Assembly (NCBI GenBank): GCA_027622355.1
Contig: JAQBZT010000014.1
Coordinates: 1-19,417, forward strand
DNA length: 19,417 bases
Origin: a bacterium
Lineage (GTDB): Bacteria > UBA8248
Direction: 5' to 3'
Shown here: positions 1 to 7,026 of the stretch, piece after piece
Layout: each line of letters starts with the position of its first letter
Position numbering within the stretch: position 1 is the stretch's first letter
Program-made: the position numbers and the translations under genes
The notes under the pieces: model-generated
What the model saw: only the letters and a program-made list of their open reading frames with translations
Told to the model about the DNA's origin: nothing
The model's database searches: none

Positions 1-825
1 GTGGTGGTAGGCCCCGATGGGATGGGCGAGGGAGTGGACGATCCCCAGGCCGACGTTGGTGAAGGCGTAGCCCGCCCAGGTCGAGGAGAGGGAGATGCGA
101 TCTGCGGCTGTAGGGTTCGCGCGGTCCTTCACGAAGGCGCGGCCGTGCCTTCCGATGAACTCGATGGCCTGAAGGCAGAGGGCGTCCGTCCAGGGGTTCG
201 CCTTGGGGGAGCCCATGGCCTCGATGGCGTGGGTCAAGGCGTCGAGCATGGTGCCGGCGGCCATGTGGGGCGGCAAGCCGGCGAGCAGGCCCGGATCGAC
301 GATGGCCACCTTGGCGAAAAGCGGCGGGGCGGCGAGGACGGCTTTGATCCGGAGCTTGGCGTCGGTGACGATGGCGCTCAGCGTGACCTCGCTGCCGGTG
401 CCCGCCGTCGTGGGGACGGTGATGAGGGGGGGCGCGGCCTTCGTCACCTTGCCGAAGCCGTAGATGTCGCGCGGGATGCCTCCCATGGCGATGATGCCCA
501 TGGCGGCCTTGGCGGTGTCCATCGAACTGCCGCCCCCCGCGGCGATCATTCCGTCGCAGCCGTTGTCACGATAGAAATCGCGCGCCTTCTCGATGCTGGC
601 GTCGGAGGGATTCGGCTCGGCCCGATCGAAGTAGGCGAACTCCACCCCTTCTTTCTTCAGCCCATCGAGGAGCGGATCGAGGACATGGGTCCCGGCGAGG
701 CCGGCGTCGGTGATGAGGAGGGGCTTCTTCATGCCGAGGGCCTTCACTTCCTGGCCGATGGCGGAGACTTCGCCCCGGCCGAAGCGGACGCGGGGGCCCG
801 ATGCGATCTGGAAGGGGGGGATCAT
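1..825 (-). CDS. Iron-containing alcohol dehydrogenase, partial (C-terminus beyond left edge)
   Basis: The frame is open from an ATG at 825 to the window edge, giving the first 275 residues of a protein whose family is usually about 380 residues. The family oxidises alcohols or reduces aldehydes with NAD(P) and a divalent metal, usually Fe(II), in the cytoplasm. I see the nucleotide-binding GGGSSMDTAK segment, the PTTAGTGSEVT signature and MLDALTHAIEA, whose Asp and His are metal ligands. The VHSLAHPIGAYHH segment at the edge supplies the third ligand; the last His would lie just beyond the edge. A Shine-Dalgarno AAGGAGAG sits a few bases upstream of the ATG, so the start is firm. It lies downstream of a nucleotidyltransferase gene on the same strand, separated by a palindromic element of about 220 bp. 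The substrate cannot be told from sequence. Confidence 0.9.
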   Translation of the reverse strand, partial: MIPPFQIASGPRVRFGRGEVSAIGQEVKALGMKKPLLITDAGLAGTHVLDPLLDGLKKEGVEFAYFDRAEPNPSDASIEKARDFYRDNGCDGMIAAGGGSSMDTAKAAMGIIAMGGIPRDIYGFGKVTKAAPPLITVPTTAGTGSEVTLSAIVTDAKLRIKAVLAAPPLFAKVAIVDPGLLAGLPPHMAAGTMLDALTHAIEAMGSPKANPWTDALCLQAIEFIGRHGRAFVKDRANPTAADRISLSSTWAGYAFTNVGLGIVHSLAHPIGAYHH

Positions 826-859
826 GGTCTCTCTCTCCTTTTTCGGGGCGCGCCCGGGG

Positions 860-1029
860 AGTGGGTCAGTTTGCTTTTTTCTTGTCATTCCGAACGCCGG
901 AGGCGCGAGGAATCTGCTTTTCCACAGCAGATTCCTCAGTCGCTGCGGGCCCCAAGCGAACCCGTTCGCTTGGGTTCCCTGTGCTCCTTCGGAATGACAC
1001 CGCAGGTCCATTGTGTAAACGGACCCACT
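860..1029. repeat. Nested palindromic repeat element (four inverted-repeat pairs)
   Basis: The whole gap between the nucleotidyltransferase and alcohol dehydrogenase genes is inverted repeats. Outer arms 860-872 and 1017-1029 match at 12 of 13 positions. Perfect 12-bp arms at 883-894 and 988-999 carry TGTCATTCCGAA and its complement. Inside are two hairpins: perfect 12-bp arms 907-918/926-937 with a 7-base loop, and perfect 11-bp arms 951-961/964-974 with a 2-base loop. The GTCATTCCGA / GAGGAATCTGCT wording resembles a family of dispersed palindromic repeats I recall from many bacterial genomes and metagenome bins. No transposase or long reading frame is present, so this is a non-autonomous or REP/MITE-like element. 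In a transcript running leftward it would fold into strong hairpins ahead of the dehydrogenase start. Confidence 0.85.
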
Positions 1030-1044
1030 GCCCGCGCCCGGCGC

Positions 1045-1674
1045 TTATGTGTTCTCGGGCTCTTTGCCGGTAATTCTTTTGTAATCCGCTTCGGTGTCGA
1101 TGTCCAGAAAGAGGTCGGCGCTTTCGGCCTCGACGGCGCGGAAGCGATCGGGCGCTTCGGCGCGCACCTTTTCGATGATCTCCCGCGCGCCCCGGTCCCC
1201 CGTGAGGGCGGCGAGCTCGCTTTTGAGCTCCGCCGAAAAGAGGACGGGGTTTCCTCTTTTTCCCTCCGCGAAGGGGGCGGCGATCAGGGGAGGGGGGGCT
1301 TCCGTGCCGAAAGCTTGGATGAGCCGGTCCACCAGCCCGGCGCTCAGGAGGGGCTGGTCCCCCAGGGCGAAGAGGTAGCCCGCCGCGCCCGGGTCCGCCG
1401 CCTGGAGGCCGCACTGGAGGCTCCCGGCCTGGCCTTCCGCATAGCGTTCGTTGTGGGCGAAGCGGACGGGGAGCCCCGCGAGGGCGGCCTCGATTTTTTC
1501 CCGCTCGTGGCCGGTGACGGCGATGACCTCGGCGGCCTTCGAGCCGAGCAATGCGCGGGCCGCCCGGCGGACGCTCGGTTCTCCCTCGACCTCGAGGAGG
1601 AGCTTGTTCCGCCCGAGGCGGCGCGAGATCCCGGCGGCGAGCAAGATGCAGGAGATTCGAGGTGGGTCCGGCAT
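1045..1674 (-). CDS. MobA/MocA-like NTP-transferase (molybdenum cofactor nucleotidyltransferase family)
   Basis: The product is 209 residues, the usual size for the MobA-like NTP-transferase fold, where MocA-type members transfer CMP to molybdopterin. The N-terminal nucleotide-binding signature LAAGISRRLGRNK lies at about 12-24. GQAGSL (81-86) and GDQP with Asp106 mark the metal/nucleotide site, and a late DIDTEADY segment is typical of MocA-type members. It is cytoplasmic. A good promoter (TTGACA, 17 bp, TAGGAT) lies 34-62 bases upstream on the same strand, but no strong Shine-Dalgarno is visible at the ATG. It precedes the iron alcohol dehydrogenase. A molybdopterin enzyme gene lies about 3 kb away on the other strand, which suits a cofactor role. 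CTP- and GTP-using members, or another nucleotidyl transfer, cannot be distinguished by eye. Confidence 0.8.
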   Translation of the reverse strand: MPDPPRISCILLAAGISRRLGRNKLLLEVEGEPSVRRAARALLGSKAAEVIAVTGHEREKIEAALAGLPVRFAHNERYAEGQAGSLQCGLQAADPGAAGYLFALGDQPLLSAGLVDRLIQAFGTEAPPPLIAAPFAEGKRGNPVLFSAELKSELAALTGDRGAREIIEKVRAEAPDRFRAVEAESADLFLDIDTEADYKRITGKEPENT

Positions 1675-1707
1675 GGGCGTGCCCCGAAAGATTTACGCGA
1701 GAGGGGC

Positions 1708-1736
1708 ATCCTAGAGAGCGGACCGGGGCGTGTCAA
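1708..1736 (-). promoter_or_regulatory. Sigma-70-like promoter for the leftward nucleotidyltransferase gene
   Basis: Read on the minus strand, a perfect -35 TTGACA (1736-1731) is followed by a 17-bp spacer and TAGGAT (1713-1708) as -10. Transcription would begin near 1701, leaving a leader of about 27 bases before the ATG at 1674. The match is by consensus only. Confidence 0.65.
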
Positions 1737-1782
1737 TTTCGGGGGGCTGCGGGATTCTGCGGGATTTTTTTTGTAACGGCAT

Positions 1783-1810
1783 CCTTTCGGATGCCACCTT
1801 TCGGATGCCA
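1783..1810. repeat. 14-bp direct tandem repeat, two copies
   Basis: The unit CCTTTCGGATGCCA occurs twice back to back (1783-1796 and 1797-1810). The first copy also forms a 7-bp stem with the preceding GGCATCC (1778-1784 with 1789-1795, 4-base loop). It sits between two divergent promoters. There is no T-run on the 3' side in either orientation, so it does not read as a terminator. Confidence 0.8.
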
Positions 1811-1816
1811 CCTCCG

Positions 1817-1846
1817 TTGACATCCGGGGGAGGGCCCCCCTAAGAT
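1817..1846 (+). promoter_or_regulatory. Sigma-70-like promoter for the rightward SDR-cyclase-MDR cluster
   Basis: A perfect TTGACA (1817-1822) is followed by 18 bp and TAAGAT (1841-1846). The spacer contains a G-run/C-run inverted sequence (1826-1840) that could fold or act as an operator; that is inference. Predicted transcription starts near 1853, about 70 bases ahead of the chosen ATG at 1923. Together with the minus-strand promoter at 1708-1736 it forms a divergent pair. Confidence 0.6.
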
Positions 1847-1922
1847 CGGCTCGTCCTTGCGGATATACCATTCATTTCATTTCGTTTACGGCCCTACCAC
1901 GGGGCGGCGGGAGAGCGGGCGC

Positions 1923-2672
1923 ATGGCGGGTGAATTCGAGGGAAGGCTCGCGCTCGTGACGGGCGGGGCGGGCGAGATCGGCCGGGCGGCGGCGCGGAAG
2001 TTTCTGGCCGCGGGCGCAAGGGTCACGCTCGCGGATCTGGACGAGGCGGAGCTGGAAGCGGCGCGGGTTGAATTTCAGGCGGCGGGAGAGCGGCTGGAGA
2101 CCCGCACCCTGGATGTCGCCGATTCCGGGGCGGTGGCCGAGGTCATCGAAGGTGCCCACGCCCGGCATGGGCGACTCGACATTCTCGTCAACTGCGCCGG
2201 GATCTACCGCCACCGGGCGGTGCTTGAGATGAGCGATGCGGAGTGGGACCAGACGCTGGAGGTCAACCTCCGCGGCACGTTTGCGGCCTGCCGCGCGGCG
2301 GGCGGCTTCATGGTCAAGCAGGAGCGCGGCGGGGTGATCGTCAACCTGGCCTCCCTCGCCGCGCAGCGGGGGAGCCCGCTCCACGCCCACTACTGCGCCT
2401 CGAAGGCGGGGGTGATCGGCTTCGGGCGGGCGCTGGCGATGGAGCTCGCCCCGAAGGTGCGGGTGAACGCCGTGGCGCCGGGCATCATCGAGACGAAGAT
2501 GACGGCGGACATGATCCCCGTCCGGGGGGAGGAGTGGAAGCGGCAGATTCCCGCCGGGCGCTTCGGCACGGCCGATGAAGTGGCCGATGCGGTGTGTTTC
2601 CTGGCCAGCGACAAAGCAGCTTATATCAACGGTGCCGTCCTGAACGTGAACGGCGGCATGTGGATGGATTAG
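1923..2672 (+). CDS. SDR-family NAD(P)-dependent oxidoreductase (FabG-like)
   Basis: The product is a classical short-chain dehydrogenase/reductase of 249 residues, the normal family length. The nucleotide-binding TGGAGEIG is at 13-20 and an acidic Asp38 at the end of strand 2 favours NAD(H). NCAG is at 90-93. The catalytic residues are Asn115, Ser144, Tyr157 and Lys161 (YCASK), and the C-terminus has the usual INGAVLNVNGG segment. The frame is open further upstream to a TTG at 1857, but that lies only a few bases from the predicted transcription start. The ATG at 1923 with an upstream GGGAGAG begins right before the first beta strand, so I chose it. It is the first gene of a rightward cluster. 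Its final codons and stop are the first copy of a 19-bp tandem repeat. The substrate is unknown. Confidence 0.92.
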   Translation: MAGEFEGRLALVTGGAGEIGRAAARKFLAAGARVTLADLDEAELEAARVEFQAAGERLETRTLDVADSGAVAEVIEGAHARHGRLDILVNCAGIYRHRAVLEMSDAEWDQTLEVNLRGTFAACRAAGGFMVKQERGGVIVNLASLAAQRGSPLHAHYCASKAGVIGFGRALAMELAPKVRVNAVAPGIIETKMTADMIPVRGEEWKRQIPAGRFGTADEVADAVCFLASDKAAYINGAVLNVNGGMWMD

Positions 2673-2729
2673 CGGCATGTGGATGGATTAGCGGCATGTG
2701 GATGGATTAGCGGCATGTGGATGGACTAG
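2654..2729. repeat. 19-bp tandem repeat, four copies, starting in the SDR stop region
   Basis: The unit CGGCATGTGGATGGATTAG repeats at 2654-2672, 2673-2691, 2692-2710 and 2711-2729. The first three copies are identical; the fourth has one T-to-C change at 2726. Copy 1 encodes the last codons and stop of the SDR gene; copies 2-4 are non-coding. Because 19 is not a multiple of three, each copy changes frame. This looks like slippage or recombination expansion of the gene's 3' end. Confidence 0.97.
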
Positions 2730-2759
2730 AGGGGTCGAGTCGGCCCGGGGGAGAGCGCA

Positions 2760-3473
2760 ATGGGATACAAGAATCATCAAATCGTCGATCTGACCCAAGA
2801 AATTTACCAGGGGATGCCGGTGTTCGTGGGACACCCCGACACCTGGCGCTGGACGCACATGACCCACGAGAAGAGCGCGGCGAGCGGGCGCTTTCAGAGC
2901 GAGATGAGCTACTACTCGGGGATTCTCCAGGTGTGTGAGCATGGCCCGACGCACGTGGACTCCATCAGCCATCTCGATCCCTCTCCGAAAGCCCTCCACA
3001 TCGACAAGATGGGCTTCGACTTTTTCTACAGCCGGGGCATCGCGATTGACTTCGAGAACGTCAAGGATAACGGCTACATCAGCGCGGATGACGTGAAGCG
3101 CCGCCTCGATCACCACAAGCTCGAGATCAAGCCGGGCGACACGGTCTGCTACACCTACGGTCATTACAAGCGGCATTATCCGAAACCTTCCTATACGACC
3201 GCCTACGCGGGCTGGACGAAGGACGCGGCCGAGTACGTCTACGGCGAGTGCGGCGCGCTCAACGTCGCCACCGATGCGCCGAGCATGGACATGGCCCATT
3301 CGCCGGATTACATCTGCCACCTGGTCTGCCGGGAGCTGGGGCGGACGAACACCGAGAACCTCTGCAACATCGAGGAGGTGGTGGGCAAGGAGTTTCTCTA
3401 CATCGGCCTTCCGCTGAAGATCGTGGACGGCTCGGGCTCCCCCTGCCGCGTGATCGCAGTGCTGAACGCCTAG
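2760..3473 (+). CDS. Cyclase-family metal hydrolase (kynurenine-formamidase-like)
   Basis: The product is 237 residues and fits the cyclase / KynB-like amidohydrolase family, metal enzymes that hydrolyse formamides, cyclic amides or related bonds in the cytoplasm. The diagnostic segment EHGPTHVDSISHL at about 60-72 carries the His61, His65, Asp67 and His71 pattern of the HxGTHxDxPxH metal site, with a Pro in place of the usual second Gly and a Ser in place of Pro. The C-terminal half contains NVATDAPSMD and the GLPLKIVDGSGSPCRVIAVL ending common in this family. A GGGGGAGAG Shine-Dalgarno lies just before the ATG. It follows the tandem repeat and precedes an MDR dehydrogenase, so it is probably one step in the same small pathway. 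No tryptophan catabolism gene is nearby, so I would not call it kynB. Confidence 0.85.
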   Translation: MGYKNHQIVDLTQEIYQGMPVFVGHPDTWRWTHMTHEKSAASGRFQSEMSYYSGILQVCEHGPTHVDSISHLDPSPKALHIDKMGFDFFYSRGIAIDFENVKDNGYISADDVKRRLDHHKLEIKPGDTVCYTYGHYKRHYPKPSYTTAYAGWTKDAAEYVYGECGALNVATDAPSMDMAHSPDYICHLVCRELGRTNTENLCNIEEVVGKEFLYIGLPLKIVDGSGSPCRVIAVLNA

Positions 3474-3499
3474 ACTGAAAAGGGATCCGCTCCTCCTCG

Positions 3500-3531
3500 A
3501 AAAAAGGGGGGGGGCAGCTCCCTTCTTTTTT
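3500..3531 (+). terminator. Terminator- or attenuator-like hairpin with T-tract
   Basis: A run of six A and nine G (3500-3514) is followed by a short loop, CCC and a T-rich tract ending in six T (3526-3531). The G-run pairs with the C-run and the A-run can extend the stem with the T-tract. It lies between the cyclase and MDR genes, which run the same way, so it may weaken rather than end transcription. Weak evidence. Confidence 0.35.
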
Positions 3532-3548
3532 CCCAGGGGAAAAATCCG

Positions 3549-4586
3549 ATGAAAGCCTTGATGAAAACCGCCAAGGGCCCCGGCCACATGGAGATTCGCG
3601 AGATCGAGGAGCCGCAGGCGGGCTCCGGCCAGGTCAAGGTGCGCGTCGTTCATGCCGGGATCTGCGGAACGGATGTCCACATCGCATCGGGCGAATTTTT
3701 CTACTATACCCCGCCGGTGGCGCTGGGCCATGAGTTCGCCGGAGTGATTGAAGAGGTGGGCGCGGGCGTCGAGGGCATCGCGCCGGGGGATCGGGTGACC
3801 GCCGAGCCGACGAAGCGCACCTGCGGGGCGTGCCCGCACTGCGCATCGGGAAACTACAACCGCTGCGAGGGGCGCGACATCGCAGGGATGGTGAGCCACG
3901 GGGCGTTCACGAATTTCGTCGTGACGCGCGCGGAGTCTATCCACAAGCTTCCCGGGAACGTGAGCTTCCGTGCGGCCGCCCTCACCGAGCCGCTCGCGGT
4001 GACCGTCCACGGCGTGACCGAGCAGTGCCATCTGGAGGCGGAGGACACGGTGCTCGTCATGGGGCCGGGCACCATCGGGACGGCCTGCGCCCAGGTGGCG
4101 ATGGCCTTCGGGGCGCGTGTCATCGTGGCGGGCACCTCGAAGGACGCCCACCGCCTGGCTCTCGCGGAGAAATTTGGCGCGGCGCGGGTCCTGAACGTCG
4201 AAACGGACGATCTGGCCGAAGCCGTGAAGGACCTCACCGGCGGCTGGGGTGTCCACATGGCGATCGATGCGGCCGGGGCGCCGGCGGCCTCCCGCGCCTG
4301 CCTCGAACATGTCCGAAAGGGCGGGCAGATACTCCAGGTGGGCCTGCCGGGCCGGCCCGTCGAGGTGGACCTCGACCAGCTCGCCTGGAAAGAGGTGCGC
4401 CTCATCGGCACGTTTGGGCAGAAGCACTCCGCCTGGCGGACGGCCATCCGGCTGATGGAAGAGGAGAAGGTGGACATGGAGGCCATGGTGTCCGACGTGC
4501 TTCCGCTCGAGGAGTGGGAGACTGGATTCGGCCTCATGGAGCGCGGCGAGGGCCTCAAGGTCCTCCTCTCGCCCTCGGAAGATTAA
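3549..4586 (+). CDS. Zinc-dependent medium-chain alcohol/polyol dehydrogenase (MDR family)
   Basis: The product is a 345-residue MDR dehydrogenase of the sorbitol / threonine dehydrogenase type. Catalytic zinc residues Cys39 (GICGTDVH), His61 and Glu62 (GHE) are present. The structural zinc lobe has all four cysteines: Cys92, Cys95, Cys98 and Cys106. The Rossmann segment GPGTIG lies at 172-177. The end of the next strand reads AGTSKD rather than ending in the Asp typical of NAD-specific members, which hints at NADP(H); this is inference. A Shine-Dalgarno AGGGGA lies 8 bases before the ATG. It follows the cyclase and precedes the molybdopterin enzyme gene, suggesting joint oxidation of an alcohol-bearing intermediate. 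The substrate cannot be assigned. Confidence 0.92.
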   Translation: MKALMKTAKGPGHMEIREIEEPQAGSGQVKVRVVHAGICGTDVHIASGEFFYYTPPVALGHEFAGVIEEVGAGVEGIAPGDRVTAEPTKRTCGACPHCASGNYNRCEGRDIAGMVSHGAFTNFVVTRAESIHKLPGNVSFRAAALTEPLAVTVHGVTEQCHLEAEDTVLVMGPGTIGTACAQVAMAFGARVIVAGTSKDAHRLALAEKFGAARVLNVETDDLAEAVKDLTGGWGVHMAIDAAGAPAASRACLEHVRKGGQILQVGLPGRPVEVDLDQLAWKEVRLIGTFGQKHSAWRTAIRLMEEEKVDMEAMVSDVLPLEEWETGFGLMERGEGLKVLLSPSED

Positions 4587-4594
4587 GCCCGCTT

Positions 4595-4633
4595 CGTGAT
4601 CTTGTAGCATGATCTTGTCGCATGATCCTGCAG
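4595..4633. repeat. 13-bp degenerate tandem repeat, three copies
   Basis: The units CGTGATCTTGTAG (4595-4607), CATGATCTTGTCG (4608-4620) and CATGATCCTGCAG (4621-4633) lie end to end. They fill most of the gap between the MDR and molybdopterin-enzyme genes. The last copy overlaps the first two bases of the AGGAG Shine-Dalgarno (4632-4636) of the next gene, so changes in copy number would alter its leader. Confidence 0.85.
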
Positions 4634-4643
4634 GAGACATTCT

Positions 4644-5237
<594 letters not shown>

Positions 5238-5262
5238 GGTTTTTTATTTTCTCTTAAGGCGC

Positions 5263-6036
5263 TCAGTAAGGTGGGTTTGTGATTTTTCTGTATGCCAATG
5301 TTTCCATGAGGCTTTCTTCGCTTCCAAAAAGTGAATAAGCATTGATATTCATAATGTCCAATTTTTTCAAGACCTCCAGCCTTTCAGAATTGGGTAAAGT
5401 GTATTTCGTCAAGATGCCTTGGTCAGGATCGTTTTGGCTGAATGTTTCTTTATGGTTGCAGTAAACCCATGGGTTGTCTGGGTTATCTGTTTTTTTCTCG
5501 CAATAAGTATATTCACATTGCTGAGTATGGTGTCTGCTATGTGTAGTCATGCGTGGGCCCATGCGCACAATTCGAGGACTCTCAGTCCGTCCACCTTTGC
5601 CTTCCGCGAAATAATAGATTGCCACCCTTTTGTCCTCGCTGCTCTCGGAATTTCTGAAAGCAAAAAAAGCAGCGATGTAAGGAGATCGCGTCCAATCCAG
5701 GATTGGTGCCGGGAAGCCATGATGCCGAAGATAAACCATAAACTCGAGCCCTTGGGGGGCACGTTTGTAGTCCTTGGGAAATTTTTTGAATTCTTCGCCG
5801 ATATGCCATGATTTACCAGTAAAAGATTGAACAGCCGGCAGTATTGATTTCATATGGTCATGGTAATGATGCATTGTGTGTTCCTGATCAGTGAAACGCT
5901 CCAAGGTTGTATCAAGACACCATGTCGCGTTTCTTTGTCCTCTGAAAAGCGGGGTGGATTTCGCTTTTACGTTGTCAAATAGGTCTTTTGTTTTTTCTTC
6001 AAACGCTTCCCAATTTTCTAAAGGGATTCCTGGCAT
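5263..6036 (-). CDS. FRG-domain protein on an AT-rich cassette
   Basis: The product is 257 residues and consists almost wholly of one FRG domain, a family named for its conserved Phe-Arg-Gly and of unresolved biochemistry. Visible landmarks are LFRGQ with F31-R32-G33-Q34, the YLRHHGFPAPILDWTRSP block at about 102-119, THSRHHTQQCEYTYC at about 165-179 and a C-terminal NAYSLFGSEESL block. Members often occur as stand-alone genes in variable or defence-like parts of genomes; a defence or toxin role here is inference. The ATG at 6036 follows AGGAAG by 6 bases. The gene runs against both neighbours. Its stretch is much poorer in G+C (43 of 120 bases in 5281-5400) than the gene before it (40 of 60 bases in 4981-5040), pointing to horizontal acquisition. 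No signal peptide or membrane segment is seen. Confidence 0.85.
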   Translation of the reverse strand: MPGIPLENWEAFEEKTKDLFDNVKAKSTPLFRGQRNATWCLDTTLERFTDQEHTMHHYHDHMKSILPAVQSFTGKSWHIGEEFKKFPKDYKRAPQGLEFMVYLRHHGFPAPILDWTRSPYIAAFFAFRNSESSEDKRVAIYYFAEGKGGRTESPRIVRMGPRMTTHSRHHTQQCEYTYCEKKTDNPDNPWVYCNHKETFSQNDPDQGILTKYTLPNSERLEVLKKLDIMNINAYSLFGSEESLMETLAYRKITNPPY

Positions 6037-6158
6037 GTCATACTTCCTAGGTGTTTGCAGTAAAAGGCTGTGTCTTGGTATGTGAAAACTGTTAAATATA
6101 GCGGCGAAGAAAGTTTGTAGCTGGATTAATTATATCATATTGATTTTAGGAGAGAATT

Positions 6159-6920
6159 TTGCCCCCCTTCCGCGCGGTTGGATTTGATCTGTTCGATACG
6201 CTGGTGGATTTCGACCAAGGCCTCTTTCCGGTCGTCGAGATTGACGGCAAGCCGGAGAAGACCACCTCGCGCGCTGCCTTCGAGGCGCTGGAGGGGGCGG
6301 GGGCTGTTCTGCCCGCCTACGAAGCCTTTCATGCGCTCTGGCTCGAGAACACGGAAGAGGTCTGGAGCGCGCGCAACCGGGATTCCGAGCTCCGGGAGAT
6401 TTCCTCTATCGATCGCTTCACCCTCCTGATGGAGAAGATCGATACCATCCCGGCCGGGGAGCGGGAGGCGGCCGTCCGGGTGGCGGTGGAGGCCCACATG
6501 CAGGCGCTGACGGCCTCGGCGGTGTTTCCGCCCGAGCGGCTGGGGTTGCTGGAGCGGATTCAAAAGGCGTCCCTTCCCATCGGGCTTTTGAGCAATTTCG
6601 ATCATGCCCCCGCGGCCCGCGGGCTGCTCGAGCGGACGGGCATCGCGCCCTTTCTCGATGTGGTGCTGATCTCCGAGGAGGCGGGCTACCGGAAGCCCGC
6701 GCCGCGGCTTTTCCGGAGCCTGGCCGAGGGGCTGGGCGCCGCGCCGGGGGAGATATTGTTTGTCGGGGATGATTTCGAGGCCGATGTCGTGGGGGCGAGG
6801 GGGGCCGGCATCCGGTCGGCCTGGCTGAACCCGAAGGGACACCCCGTTCCAGAGAAAAGCCCGCCCCCCGACTTTGAGATTCGGCGGCTGGAGGAAGTCA
6901 TCGGGATTCTCGAACTGTAG
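6159..6920 (+). CDS. HAD-superfamily hydrolase (subfamily IA-like)
   Basis: The product is 253 residues with the four HAD motifs in order. The nucleophile Asp10 is in FDLFDTL, motif II Ser145-Asn146 in LLSNFD, motif III Lys179 in GYRKPAP and motif IV Asp204-Asp205 in FVGDDFEAD. An alpha-helical cap lies between about 20 and 125. Position +2 after the nucleophile is Phe12 rather than the Asp of phosphatases, as in haloacid-dehalogenase-type members, so phosphatase activity is not assured. The start is TTG at 6159 preceded by AGGAGAG (6148-6154); no better start is in frame. The Shine-Dalgarno lies in the AT-rich flank of the FRG cassette, so the cassette edge now supplies its leader. The next gene is cinA, about 106 bases on. 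Confidence 0.88.
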   Translation: MPPFRAVGFDLFDTLVDFDQGLFPVVEIDGKPEKTTSRAAFEALEGAGAVLPAYEAFHALWLENTEEVWSARNRDSELREISSIDRFTLLMEKIDTIPAGEREAAVRVAVEAHMQALTASAVFPPERLGLLERIQKASLPIGLLSNFDHAPAARGLLERTGIAPFLDVVLISEEAGYRKPAPRLFRSLAEGLGAAPGEILFVGDDFEADVVGARGAGIRSAWLNPKGHPVPEKSPPPDFEIRRLEEVIGILEL

Positions 6921-6949
6921 ATCATGGGTTCCGCCGCGGGCGGTCCTGC

Positions 6950-6978
6950 TTGCCCTCGGCGCCCCTCTTGCCTAATAT
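6950..6978 (+). promoter_or_regulatory. Candidate sigma-70-like promoter upstream of cinA
   Basis: TTGCCC (6950-6955) and TAATAT (6973-6978) are separated by 17 bp, each matching four of six consensus bases. The predicted start of transcription is near 6985, about 40 bases ahead of the cinA ATG. Consensus match only. Confidence 0.35.
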
Positions 6979-7026
6979 GCGCATCTTTCGCGGGCCGCCT
7001 GCGCCCTTTTCAGAAAAGGATTTTTC

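Noticed and set aside
1..1776. Long plus-strand open frame of about 590 codons
   Set aside because: It is antisense to the alcohol dehydrogenase and nucleotidyltransferase genes, crosses the palindromic element and has no recognisable domain; long antisense frames are expected in GC-rich DNA.
1778..1795. Stem-loop GGCATCC/GGATGCC as a terminator
   Set aside because: No T-run follows it on either strand (the T8 precedes it on the plus strand), and it is located between divergent starts, not after a gene.
2654..2729. CRISPR array
   Set aside because: Units are directly adjacent with no unique spacers, and there are no cas genes.
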